NCBI GenBank assembly: GCA_022813625.1
Contig: JAKLMB010000008.1
Location: 1,054,001 to 1,118,000, forward strand
Direction of reading: 5' to 3'
DNA: 64,000 nt
DNA from: Aaosphaeria pasadenensis
Taxonomy: Eukaryota > Ascomycota > Dothideomycetes > Pleosporales
Positions within the stretch are counted from its first letter, which is position 1. Each line of letters opens with the position of its first letter. The position numbers and the translations under genes are program-made. Below are positions 11,501-23,420 of this stretch, one piece after another. Below the pieces are notes generated by a model. The model was not told the DNA's origin and did no database searches. It saw nothing but the letters and a program-made list of their open reading frames with translations.

Positions 11501-11684
11501 GTCTCTATTGTTGAGAAAGGTTTGTAAAAGCCAACCGCTATGCTTAATGTTGAATACTCCGCTTTAGCCATTCATCGTAGAAATCCAGAATCCAGAATCC
11601 TCCCATATTACCGTAAAACGCCACCAGCAGGTTAATTTACCTCCATTAAAAGTGTGAGACCATCTCAAACGGCCAGATCGGGGC
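8568..11684. other. 3.1-kb gene-free spacer
   Basis: Reading frames here are short, overlap in several phases and show no conserved motif. The part next to 8568 is CT-rich on the minus strand, as expected for the leader of the Ser/Pro-rich gene. I see no tRNA, no transposon and no repeat of note. Confidence 0.55.
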
Positions 11685-14600
11685 TTAGAAAAGGCCATCA
11701 ATCTCTCCCGTTTCAGTGTTCACATCGACCTGAAGGTACCCTGGCGCAGTCGGGAGGCCAGGAATGGTCTGGATATCAGCGGCCAGTGCATAGAGGTAGC
11801 CGGCTCCAGCGGCCATTCTGACATCTCGGATGGGTACCGTGAAGCCAGTTGGGGCACCCTTGAGAGCAGGGTCATGGCTGAGCGAGTACTGGGTCTTTGC
11901 AACGCAGATGGGGAGGTTTCCAAGACCTTGCTTGACATAGGTATCGACCTTCTTCTGTGCAAGCTCGGAGAACTCGACCTTGTCAGCACCATACATGCGC
12001 TGGCCAATGCTCTCGATGCGTTCTTGGACGGAGCCCTCGAGGCTGTAGAGAAGCTTGAAATCTGGCTTGTCCTTCGAACTGGCAGCGATGACACCCTTGG
12101 CGAGCTCGACGGCGCCCTTGCCACCTTCGGCCCAATGGTTGGCGGGAATGGCATCCTCGGCCCCAGCGGCGAGTGCCTCCTCCTTGATGACATCGATTTC
12201 AGCTTGAGTGTCGGTGGAGAAACGGTTGATGGCCACGACGACTGGCACTCCGAACGACTTAGCGTTGGCAATCTGTTTCCTCAGGTTGACGCAGCCCTTG
12301 CGGAGGATTTCGACGTTCTCGGTTCGATAAACCTCTTGAAGCTGTGCCCCGGGGGCGATATCGGGTCCACCACCATGCACCTTGAGGGCACGAACGGTTG
12401 CAACGATAACGACGGTGTCAGGGACTAGACCAGAAGATCGGCACTTGATGTTGAAAAATCGCTCACCACCCATGGTGAAGTCGAAGCCGGCCTCCGTGAT
12501 AACGTAGCCTGCCTTGTCATCGTGGTCCTCGCCTGGCTCAGTGCCAGCAAGCTTAAGAGCAAGCTTATCGGCGAGGACGGACGAGGCACCAATACTGATG
12601 TTGGCGAAGGGGCCAGCATGCACGAATACGGGGGTTCCCTCTAAGGTCTGCATCAAGTTGGGCTTGATGGCGTCCTTGAGGAGCGCAGTCAACGCGCCAC
12701 CCGCACCAATATCGTCGCAGGTCACGGGATCGCCACTGCGGGAGCTGGCAACGACCATACGTCCGAGACGTTCCCTCAAGTCGGAGAGGTCGTTGCTGAG
12801 GGCAAGGATCGCCATACATTCGCTAGCAACGGAGATGTCGAATCCAGTCTTGCGCGTCTGGCCCTTCTCCGTGGGCGCCTCACCAATGGTGATGGAACGA
12901 AGATGCCTGTCGTTGACATCGAGCACACGCCGCCATGTGATGGTCTCGGGGTCGATGTCCAACCTGGCGAAGCGGTTGATCTCGTCCTCGGTCAGGTCGT
13001 TGGGGTTGGTCTTGTCGATACCAAGCTTCTTCAAGCGGCGGAACATGACAGGGGCGAATTCACGCTTGCCCTTCTTCTCGGGTACCAGTCTCTTGTAGAG
13101 GGGTCCATTCTTCTGAGTGTTCTCGTGGAAGATGCGAGTCTCGATGGCGGCAGCCAGCAAGTTGTTTGCAGCAGTGATGGCGTGAATGTCGCCAGTAAGG
13201 TGGAGGTTGAACTCATCCATGGGAATGACCTGGCTGTAACCTCCTCCTGCGGCACCTCCCTTGATACCGAACGTAGGGCCCATACTCGGCTGTCTCACGT
13301 TTGCGAAAGCGATCTTGCCGAGATGGCCTCCAAGCGCCTGTGCAAGACCAACAGTGGTAGTCGACTTGCCCTCGCCGAGTGGAGTGGGCGTGATACCCGC
13401 GACGAGAATGTAACGTCCATTCTTGCGGTGCTCGAGGCGGCTAAGGACAGACAGGTCGACCTTAGCCTTGGTGGCGCCATAGGGCTCAAGTTCGCTCTGC
13501 AGAAGACCAATCTCCTTTCCGACGGTGGTAATCTGCTTGGGGTGTTGTTTCCTTGAAACCTCGATGTCTGAGGGGACGGGGTCCTCGAGCTTGAGGGGGA
13601 GAGGCGAGATCTTACGCTCCTTCAGCCTGTCAAACGTGGCATTGGCGGAGTCGACCACGTTCTGAAGGAGCATGGCGACGGTCATGGGACCCACACCTCC
13701 AGGGACGGGAGTGATCTGGGATGCGACCTCGGCAGCGGAGTCGAAATCGACGTCTCCCACGAGCCTCTGGCCAGACTTCTTGCTAGCATCGGGGATGTAG
13801 TTGGTACCGACATCGATGACGACGGCGCCGGGCTTGAGCCAGTCTCCCTTGACGAAGTGAGCCTTGCCGATGGCGGCGACGAGGATATCGGCCTGCTTGA
13901 TGACCTCGGGCAGGTTCTGGGTCTTGGAGTGGCAGATGGTGACGGTGGCATCGGCGTTCTTAAGAAGATAGCTGACGGGGCTGCCAACGATGTCGCTCCG
14001 TCCGAGGACGACAGCGTTCTTCCCTGCGACGTCAACTCCTGCTTCCTTCAGGAGGACCATGACGCCCTTGGGGGTGCAAGGGGTGAAGAGAGGCTGTCCA
14101 CCGCGCTTGGCCAGTCCTCCAATGCTGGCGATTCCGAATCCATCGACATCCTTCTCGTCTGCGACGGCGGATGTGATGGCATGCTCGGAGATGTGCTTGG
14201 GGAGGGGGAGTTGGACGAGAATGCCGTGGATGGAGGGATTATTGTTGTACTCGTAGAGCTTGTAGAGGAGCTCTGCTTCGGAGACGTCCTCAGGGAAGTG
14301 GACGAGTTCGCAGTCGATGTTAGCCTGGAAGATATGCGTTAGTGTTGGGTTTTTAGGGGGATATGAATGTGTGTGAATATGTTCGAGGATAGATGCATGT
14401 GCATGTGTGTGCAAGTGAATCTTTATGTGTGCAGGAGTTATTTATCATGCGACTCACCTCCTCAGCAGCCTTCAACTTCATGCGCACATAAGTAGCTGCA
14501 TCCGATAGTCAATTACATTGCAACACCTCCCAATCTCAATCGAAACCTACAAGAATCAGATCTATCACCCACTGCAAGAGATTATCAGTACGGTTGTCAC

Positions 14601-15025
14601 ACAATTGCTGGTTGTTGGGTGGACATACCTTGGATGATCTTCAGGGAGGGCTTGTAGCGGGGGTTGCTCTCCTGCTGCTTCTTGATCTGCTCGCACAGGC
14701 CGAGACGGATGCTGCGGGCAATTGCAGTGCCGTCAATCTTTGTGGCAGTCATGAGGGGCGAGGATGAAGTGGAGAAGAGACGAGGAGGAGGAGAGAAAGG
14801 AAGGGCACTGAGGCCGTGATAAGGATGAGGATGAGGTTGATGAGGATGAAATATTCTGAGTGACGGCGGGGTAGCTTTGGGGGAAGTTCTGCGATTGGCA
14901 GCTACGGCTGCGAATGCGGACGCGCTCCTTCCCAATCTCACGGATGGTGACGGCGTAACCCGGCACACACGCACACACGCACACTTTGATGATCCTCCTC
15001 CTCCTCGACGCTGCAACAACATCAT
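11685..15025 (-). CDS. C1-tetrahydrofolate synthase (trifunctional MTHFD)
   Basis: Four minus-strand exons: 15025-14629, 14571-14551, 14495-14458 and 14324-11685. The 21-nt second exon restores the conserved VGDRSDS segment and the third gives the TYVRMKLKAAEE segment. From the first ATG the protein is 1031 residues; from the internal ATG at 14752 (MTATKIDG) it is 940, the length of cytosolic yeast Ade3. The extra 91 residues are Arg/Ser-rich and acid-free, like a mitochondrial presequence (compare yeast Mis1). The dehydrogenase/cyclohydrolase domain ends with PGGVGPMTVAMLLQN; the formate-THF ligase domain has the P-loop TPTPLGEGKSTT and FFNIKCRSSGLVPD. It interconverts one-carbon folates and supplies formyl-THF for purine synthesis. 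Very likely a real, functional gene; which compartment is served depends on start choice. Confidence 0.95.
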
Positions 15026-15806
15026 CTTGTTTCTCTTGTTTCTCTTTTCTCTCCCGATTACTTTTCTTCCTCTCGTCCTCTGTAGTCACCTATCCTTCTC
15101 TCACTGAGTACTTTTCTCGCCTCTTTCTCGGAGCTGGTTCGCCTTTTCCCACAACAACTCCTCTTTTTCTCGCTTTCTCGCAAGTCCTCACCTTTTCCAG
15201 CTTTTTTGTCCTTTCCTACGGGGAGGTTGGCCGTGTGAGTGATAGTCCAATGTATGGAGGGATCATTGGCGGTGATTTTTAACCTATGTACCAAAGAATT
15301 AATCCAGAATCAGAGCTAGTCGAACGCCGGAACGCGTCTGTCTTGTCTGACTGGCTGGGAGAAAAAATCGAATCGGAAGAAGGAATTGCCTGTCTGTCCA
15401 CAGTCCCCCCGGTACGAGTACTGGAGTCACCGAATGCGCAAAAATTCCTGCCTTGGACGAGCGGACGAACGACACGATAAGATAAGACGGCAAAGCAAAA
15501 GAGTTAGAAAGCGAAGCGAGTCACAGCGACACCAGATCAGTTACTCATAGTTCGAAAGGAACAACAGGTGTCAAGAGAACAAGTCCATTCCCAAGATCCA
15601 TGACTCACCACATACCCCATAGGTACCCTCAATTAAAACCCACAATGCACAATTAACCCACCGATTCCAATTCCTCGATTTTCCCTTTGATTTTCCCGCC
15701 GGGCAAAGGCGACAAGCCAGAGAGGGGATCTGTATCTTGGTGCAGCGAACTCTTTGGATTGCCTACAATGGCTAGAACGTTAGCTAAAAGAAACTAGACG
15801 ACGTCC
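15026..15806. other. upstream region of C1-THF synthase gene
   Basis: Contains a pyrimidine-rich leader on the minus-strand gene's 5' side (about 15000-15200) and no supportable coding sequence. Confidence 0.5.
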
Positions 15807-16550
15807 AATCCGAAAGCGGTCCGCGTCTGGTGAGGGTGAAGAGGAGAGTTGTGATGGTGTCGTGCGACACCACGATCTTGCCAATTACGTACATCTTCAG
15901 CACAGCACAGCACTCTGCTGCGGGTGTGCTATTTCGAAAGTGAAGTGTCACTACTGCTTTGAATTGATATGTTGGAGATAATTCAGGCGTAGATACAGAC
16001 GTCTCGAGTGAGCAATAATGGTCCTCAGTGCTCCTCCACCCAACGCACCGTCATACCTTACTACTTCCATCCAACAAAACGTGCCACCTCCGCACAAAAC
16101 CCAAAATCTGAAGCGGTCCGCGTTGGTGAGCGACTGAGGGTGTAGAGTCGTGATGGTGTTGTGAGAGTGTCGTGCGACACCACAACTTGTCAATTACGTA
16201 CATTTTCAACACTCCGCTGCTGACATTATGAGAATAGGTGCAGTATTCAGAGGAATGTCACTCTAAGAACCGATCAACGGTCGTGTACAGCGGATAGGAA
16301 GTCCCCAAGCTCTTCTTCCAGTGAAAGCTCAGTTTCAGCTCCACCTTGAACTCCACCTCGATGAATTAATTGTCCTATTTCGAAAGTGTCACTTTTTTCC
16401 ATTGACATGTTAGAGACAATTCAGACATAGATACAGACGTCTCGAGTGAGTAACCATAGTCCTGAATGCTCCTCAACCCACGTGCCTTGCGACTTCCATC
16501 CAACCATCCAACAAACCATCCCACGACACAAAACCCAAAACCCCAAAATC
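15807..16550 (+). repeat. degenerate direct duplication with conserved palindrome
   Basis: About 300 bp starting at 15807 is repeated from 16105. Shared blocks, in the same order, are: AAGCGGTCCGCG (15814 and 16111); GTGTCGTGCGACACCAC (15858 and 16167); CAATTACGTACAT; CTATTTCGAAAGTG (15928 and 16375); and AGATACAGACGTCTCGAGTGAG (around 15990 and 16430). The second copy is interrupted by about 150 bp (16226-16374). The block GTGTCGTGCGACAC is itself a near-perfect inverted repeat; in copy one its arms extend to 8 bp. No coding potential is evident. Confidence 0.8.
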
Positions 16551-17084
16551 CATCCAAAGCCCTCATACCACTACTCACAACGTTCTACCAAGAAGAATTG
16601 ACGCTGTTGTTTTTTAATACGCGTGGGCGGCTATGACCACAGACACAGATACAGCGGGGCCTAGGTAGGTACCTAGGTACGCGTGAACACACAGACACAC
16701 ATAGCAACACTTATAGACATAGACACACATGGGCAGACACAGTCACACAACATGAAGCATTTACAGATACCTTTATATGTACTATTCATCATCAACGTCA
16801 TCATCTAGGGTCATACGACCTCTTATCTACGTTTACGCTTCCCCTTCGTTCTAACCTTGATACAGCTCGCTGGCGAAGTGTGTGCAAGAACGAGCGCATG
16901 CAACATCAATGTATGTAAAGCACCGTCTATATACGCAGCGAAGGGGGGGGATAATCTCAGAATCAGACTGATTCCCATCAAATACTCCTGAGCGTATAGA
17001 CTGGGGAAACCGAAAAGGTAGTCGTGTGGATCGTCCCGTATCATTGTCTTTCTTCACGGATGTACAACGCAACGCAACACCACC
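16551..17084. other. spacer with degenerate ACACAGACAC tract
   Basis: From about 16630 to 16750 the sequence is rich in ACACAGACACA-like words and contains CCTAGGTAGGTACCTAGG (16659-16676). The rest is probably 3' untranslated region of the isocitrate dehydrogenase gene. No gene seen. Confidence 0.5.
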
Positions 17085-18684
17085 CTACAACTTCTCTTTC
17101 AGACTGCTCTTCAACCTCCTCTCCACCGCCTCGAGGTACTCATTCGTGGTAACCCACGCCGCGCGGTCCTTCCTTCCCGTCGCGAGCGCGAGATCCTTCG
17201 TCATGATGCCGTCGACATCAACAGCGTCGACGCACGCCTTCTCGAGCTGCTGCGCGAAGACGACGAGCTCGGGGGTGCCGTCGAGCTCGCCGCGCTTGGT
17301 GAGACCCTGCGTCCACGCGAAGATGGACGCGATCGGGTTCGTCGACGTCTCGCGGCCCTTCTGGTGCTCGCGGAAATGGCGGGTCACGGTGCCGTGGGCG
17401 GCTTCGGCCTCGAACGTCTTGCCGTCGGGGGTGATGAGGACGGAGGTCATGAGGCCGAGGGAGCCGAAGCCTTGGGCTACGATGTCGGATTGCACGTCGC
17501 CGTCGTAGTCTGCGTTCCTGTTAGTCATTCTGTTCTTGTGGGCGGGTGAAATAGTTGGGAGGTTAAGGGGACGCACTCTTCATGGCGATGATCATGCCGC
17601 CCTCGCTCTTGATCATCTGAGCGACCATATCGTCAATAAGACGGTGCTCGTACCAGATGCCCGCGGCGTCGAAGTCCTTCTTGTACTGGCCGTCATAAAT
17701 CTCCTGGAAGATGTCCTTGAAACGACCATCATACGCCTTGAGGATCGTGTTCTTGGTGCTCATGTACAGCGGGAGCTTCTTGTCGAGCGCGAGCTTGAAG
17801 CTGGCGTGCGCGAACCCGGAGATCGACTCCGCCGTGTTGTACTGCGTCTGCGCGACGCCGCCGCCCGCGGGGAAGTCGTACACCTTGATCGTCTCGGGCT
17901 TCCCGCCCTTGGGCGTGAACACCATCTCGAGCGTGCCCTCGCCCTCAATCACGCGGTCCTTGGCCCGGTACTGGTCGCCGAATGCGTGGCGCCCGATGAT
18001 GATGGGTTGCTTCCAGCCGGGTACGAGGCGGGGGATGCGGGGGATGACGATGGGAGCACGGAAGACGGTACCGCCGCTGGGACACACATGTCAGTATCTA
18101 CATCCAATTTCTGCATAACTCAAAACTGCTGGCATGGCATTGGGGACGTACAGGTGGTTTCGGATGGTGCCGTTGGGCGAGAGCCACATCTTCTTGAGCT
18201 TGAACTCCTCGACGCGCTGCTCGTCTGGGGTGATGGTGGCGCACTTGACGCCGACGGAGTACTTCTTGATGGCCTCGGCGGCGTCGAGGGTGACCTTGTC
18301 CTCGGTCTCATCGCGGTAGGGGAGCCCCAGGTCGTAGTACTTGAGGTCGATGTCCAGGTACGGGTGGATGAACCTGTCCTTGATCTCCTGCCAGATGATC
18401 CGGGTCATCTCGTCTCCGTCCAGCTCCACCACCGGGTTCTTCACCTTGATCTTCTTGATCCCCGTCGACGCCATCCTTCTCTGCTGTGTGAGGAATGCGG
18501 TGGAGGTGGTCGAGCTCGAGTCGAGAGCTCCGAGCTGGTTGTTGCGGCGAGCGGTTGCGATGCCGACGGCGGGTCTGGCAGCGGAGGACAAGCACCTGGT
18601 AGCGAAGGCGCAAGAGCGTTGGCGAGGGAATCGTTGGAGAGCAGAGGATGCAGTGCGAACTGCGGAAGTCGACGTAGGCCTCAT
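17085..18684 (-). CDS. NADP-dependent isocitrate dehydrogenase, mitochondrial type
   Basis: Three minus-strand exons: 18684-18152, 18076-17577 and 17509-17085, giving 485 residues. Splice joins restore the conserved TIRNHLGGTVFR and AMKNYDGDVQSD segments. The enzyme oxidatively decarboxylates isocitrate to 2-oxoglutarate, making NADPH. Landmarks are VVELDGDEMTRIIW, ITPDEQRVEEFKLKKMWLSPNGT (substrate loop), IIIGRHAFGDQYRAKD and the IDH signature around NYDGDVQSD. The first 70 residues are Ser/Arg-rich with no acidic residues near the start (mitochondrial presequence); an internal ATG (MASTGIKKIKV) would give a cytosolic form, as known for fungal IDPs. The C-terminus ends in KEKL, at best a weak peroxisomal signal. 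Confidence 0.95.
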
Positions 18685-20964
18685 AGCTGTTTCGGTAGGT
18701 TTTTGATGTTCGTAGTAGCGTGTCCCGTAGCTCCGAAATCAGTGGTGAATAACCTCGGAAAGAAGTAGTGGCGCGCTGCAGCGACCCAAAGGTAAGTAAG
18801 TATAAACTATGTAAGTTGACAACGACAGGGAAGGGTCCTCGGTGGAAAAAGTAGTTTCCGGCCGCGCAGCAGAGAGGGAATAGCAATTGCAAAGGAGACA
18901 AATGATAGGTCGAGGTCGTCTTACCCTGGGAGAGTTCGAGACGGATGTGTCTGGGGAACAGCGGCGGGGTAAAGGCTTCCGAGGTGCAAAGGAGAGGCGG
19001 TACTTGCAGAGCGGTATGTATGTACCTGCAAAGTAACCGGTAGGAGTAGGAGGAGGTACGAGATAGGTAGGTCGCTATGTGACAAGAGACGAAACAAGGC
19101 GGCAAGTGACGGGAGCGACCGATGGCCTTTTTATTGACACGGTTCGAACGACAGACCGGCGGACAGACGACAGACAGACAGAGAGGTATGACAAGACTTT
19201 AACAGAACAGGACAGCACAAGCCGGCGAGCCGTCACAGTTAGACGAACAAACATTGCACAGGTACCATCCCATCCCATGCCATATCATACCATACCTACC
19301 TAGGTGTCATACACAACCTTATCAAAAAGAGAAAACCCTGCGCCGGAACTAATTTACCTGCAAGTATGAATAAAAAGTATCCATCCAGAGTCCCTCGAGA
19401 GACCGAGAGCGGGAGTCGCAGCAGGACGGAGCGGGAGAGTACTTAGGCGGCTAAATATCGACCATGTACTGACCATGTACCCCACTACTCCTACTGGAAG
19501 GTCGTCGGCATCCAGGGACGCACGACTCCTTCGATGTGTGTGTGTCGCACGTCGTCGTCGTCGTCGTCTGGCCCGACTGATTTATTCTTAATTGATTGAT
19601 TGATGGAACTTCCAGGATTTGATTGCTTGCGTTTCAATGCATGCTCGACCTGTCGTTTCGTTCGCCTGTCTCTGGAAATTACGAATGAATGAATGGCACG
19701 CGCGATGTTCGGAGCAGCAGCAGTAGTCAATGCTGGAGGAGAGCTCCGCTCCGTCTGCGGCATGGCATGGCATGTGTTCGCTGTTCCTGTTACTCCAAGG
19801 CATTTCGTCACAGGCCGGCCGCTCAGGGCGCGTGGGGCCTATGTCGTCAAGCCGCTGGCTGGCGTAGCAGAGGGCCACCGAAAGCGGCGCGCTCGAGCAG
19901 CGGGGAGGACTCGCCCATCTCCGGCGGGCGGTCGTTCGGAGGTAGTTACAGATGGATTAAACGATGTCGGACGAGCGCAGCGCCCGATGGTAAAGGAAAG
20001 CTGTGGGTAGGTTATGGAGATGAGAGTGTTAGCAGTGAGTCAGTACAGGTAGGTGATCAAGAGGGACGATAATTATGTTGGAGACTGCGGATGCGTATGC
20101 AGCTCCTCCCGTGTTAAATTGTTGTTCAATTTGTTGGGGCTTCCGCCGGATTGCGGGGTGCGTATGTCAATCCAGACAGCAGAGCACTCAGCCCGGACAG
20201 CACAGAGGGACAGAGACGAGGTGAGCAGAGTAATAATGACGACGCAGACAATTCCAACGTCCGAGAAAGACGAAGGAGAAGCAGAAAGGTTATAACGAGG
20301 GAGGGGAACCGTCGAATATTTGTACGTACGTCCCATCTCTCTTGTTTCTCCCTCTCCCTTCTCTCCGTTCCTTTCGTCCAACCACTTGTCACCACTGCTG
20401 CTATGTAGCTGTCGTGTACCTGACAACGCCTCTCTCCCTTCTCCTCTCCTATTTTTCCCAAGCGATTAGCGGAAGCGCTCTCTGCATTCAAGATATCCAA
20501 TGAACGACTATATCCCCATTACCATTACGAACATAGACTTTGCACTCGCGGCACCCAATTGGGCAATGGTTGTGAAAGGTACGAATGAAAAGTCGTCTGC
20601 GCACCCGACGGTGGCACAACCTCCCGTCCTGTCTTTGCTACATTCCGATTCGGTCCGATATGCTCCTGTCGAGAGGAGTAGCACTGACTTGCATCTCACA
20701 TGTGTGAATTGTTCACTCGAGAGGCTTATGGAGCATCAGACACGCATTGAAGGGGCGACGGGAGTTTTAGAAAGCAGTATGAATATCTGGAAGAATGCAT
20801 CTAAACGTAAACTAGGCGAGGCGATTCGATCGCCTGCAACACAAGCGTAGACTCCATCCCCATCCTTCCCGTCACATGTCCAACCCCTCCCGTAACCACC
20901 GGGTGCTTGCTAAGTTCAATAGAGCCATTCTTGTCCACTGCGTATCCAAAGGGGGAGAGGAAGG
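18685..20964. other. 2.3-kb spacer between IDP and trehalase genes
   Basis: No supportable gene. It holds the IDP promoter (18.7-19.1 kb), a short (CGT)n run near 19549-19568, and mixed-phase short frames without motifs. Confidence 0.5.
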
Positions 20965-23420
20965 CTAATTGGTGATCTCGAGTGCCTCCTCGGTGGCCTT
21001 GGTGAGGCGATCCCAAGTTACCAAGTTGCCCAAGGCACGCTTCTGGAGCGCACTCACGAGGCTCAGGCCGAAGACATAGCTGGCGTTGACCCATCCGAAC
21101 CTATCAACAGAATTAGTACACGGTCTTTTAGCTCGAAAGGTATGCTTCACTCACCCTTCACGAGGAACTCCCTTAAAGTCGCTACCCTGGTTACCATACT
21201 CCGCATCGACCTTGTGGGGATCGATCTCGCGTGTAACATCGTACTTCTCCACGACCACGCCGTTGTAATCGACGAAAGCCTTGGTGACCATGTACAGCCA
21301 ACGGTATGCAAGTCGCTGTGCCTCTTCCGCGTATCCGTAACGCTCAAGACCAACCCAGGCGAGTATCTGCTGGGGGGCCCATCCGTACGGGTAATCCCAC
21401 TGGCGGTTGGGACGGTCGATGCCGATAGCACCACGGGACTTCTCAGTACCAGACACTAACCCTCCAAACTTCTCCATCTTAGGGAGAGCGCGTTCGACCA
21501 AGAGGGTAGCTTGACGTGGGGAGGCAAGGCCCGACCACATTGGCCAGAACGTTGTGGCACTCTCGTAGTCCGTCTGCTGCTTCTTCACCGTGTCGTAGTC
21601 GAAGTACATGCCCGCTTCGTCGTTCCACAGGTACTTGTCGACCGCTGCCTTTCGTTTGATGGCTCGGCGGTCCCACATGGCGGACGTTTCGAACGTGCCG
21701 GGCACGAGACCAGGCGCGGCAAACTCGGGCGGTATCTCGAGTTTGTCTCCGAAATGCTTGCTCAGGATGTTGCTAATATCCCTCTCGTACTTGTACAGCA
21801 GGGCGTTGATGTCGACTACCGCCAGGTTTGCGGCAACCTTCTCCAGGCGGTAAGATGTGTCGTGCCCGGACTCGCGCACAGCACGATCGTGCAAGAAGTA
21901 TTCGTCCAGCTCGGGTTCCTCGACCCGCTGGTGATTGTAGGCATCTACGAATTCCTTGAACGTCATATTGTGCTTCTCTGCGTATGGCGTCAGGATATGT
22001 TCGAAGTGAGATGCCTCCGTCTCAGGCGGGACTCCAAGCCCAGTGGGTCGGTAGCGGGAGAGGCCAGTCTCGGGATCCAGGCGCGGGCTGCTGGTCCATA
22101 CGGTGTGGTACTCCTTGATGGCCGCGAGCACGGCTTCGCGCAAGAAGTCCAAGGCACCGTCTTCGTGCTTGATGCGGTCATAAACACGAAGGGCCATGTC
22201 GGTGAGGAAGGGTGGCTGAGAACGGCCAAGGTAATAGGATCGGTTGGCGTTCAAGATCTTCCCATAATGCTTGATGCTGAAGCAGAAGTGGGTAACCATG
22301 TTCTTAACAACGTCGACACGGTTGTTGATGAGGAGTCCGAGAGAAGACATGTAGGTATCCCAGCCGTAAAGTTCGTTGAATCTTCCGCCTGGCACAATGA
22401 ACGGGAGTCCTCGCATGTCCTTCTTGCCGGTCGCGGGATCCGTGTACTCCTCCATTGCGATCGCAAGGAGGCCTGGTGCGGCGTTCAGGTCACGTACATA
22501 GGCTGGATCGACGCAGTTCTCAGCCAGGTACTGAACATCCAGGTCCATCTCGGGATGCTCTTTGGCAATCCGGGTGTAGTATTCATACTGCTCGGGTGCT
22601 CCGCGTGGGACGTAGATACGCGGACGTGGATGATCAGTCCAATCCTTGGTATCCTTTCCAACCTGGGCAATGTTGGAGCCGTCGATGCGGCGCGTCAACC
22701 CATCCCAGAAGGTATCAGATATCAGACGGGAGAGGCGATTGACCGGATTCTCGTTGAGACGCGATTCGTCGAGAACGATCGTCTTCCGTCCGTATTCTTG
22801 GGCGAGAGTAAGCTCTTGGAGCAAGTTCGAGATCATGTAGTTGCCTCTAATATCGAAACTATTATGCGCGTTGGACTTGAAAGTTCCCAGCGAGATTTGC
22901 TACGAATGTCAGTCAGTAGGACGTTCTTTGTGTGGGTCGTGGGGGAGAGAATCATTCGGAGAATTCTCACCTTTGGGCCATGATCATCGATTGTGATCTG
23001 GAAGTTTTCATCGGTGTCCTCGCGGGCGAGTAGGGTTTTCAGGGTTGGTTCGACCTGGACCAGGAACCTACGGGAGCGGCTATACAGCTCGTCTAAATAC
23101 CTTGTCAGTAACACGACATTCCACAGGGGGCGGGTAACTCGATTAAACATACCGTGACTGGAGCGACGACTGGGGAAACCGCTGATGGCATCACCGATAG
23201 CATTGCGTCCGCTGTGAAGGTCAAAATTCTGGGAAGATATTAGCGATGCGAATTGGGGGGAGGAAGCAGTGTAAACATGGGATGGCAGTATACTCACAGC
23301 AGAATAGGTGCGGTACTTGATGTGTCTTTTGGAGTGGGATGTCCCGTAGTACTGAGCAGGAGCGGCGTAGGGGTCGAGGCCAGCGGATGAAAGTCTTGTG
23401 CGCTGAAATTGCGAGTTCAT
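20965..23420 (-). CDS. neutral trehalase
   Basis: Five minus-strand exons: 23420-23298, 23228-23153, 23092-22971, 22899-21155 and 21100-20965, giving 733 residues, the usual size for fungal neutral trehalase. It hydrolyses cytosolic trehalose to two glucoses during germination and recovery from stress. Visible are an N-terminal regulatory segment with RRSS (PKA / 14-3-3-type site, about residue 63), the Ca-binding-like DTDENFQITIDDHG (about 90-105), trehalase signature 1 PGGRFNELYGWDTY, and signature 2 QWDYPYGWAP. The start at 23420 (MNSQFQRTRLSS) matches the usual N-terminus; the frame is open a further 59 codons upstream to 23597, considered less likely. Introns 1 and 2 (69 and 60 nt) are multiples of three with no stop. 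Confidence 0.95.
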
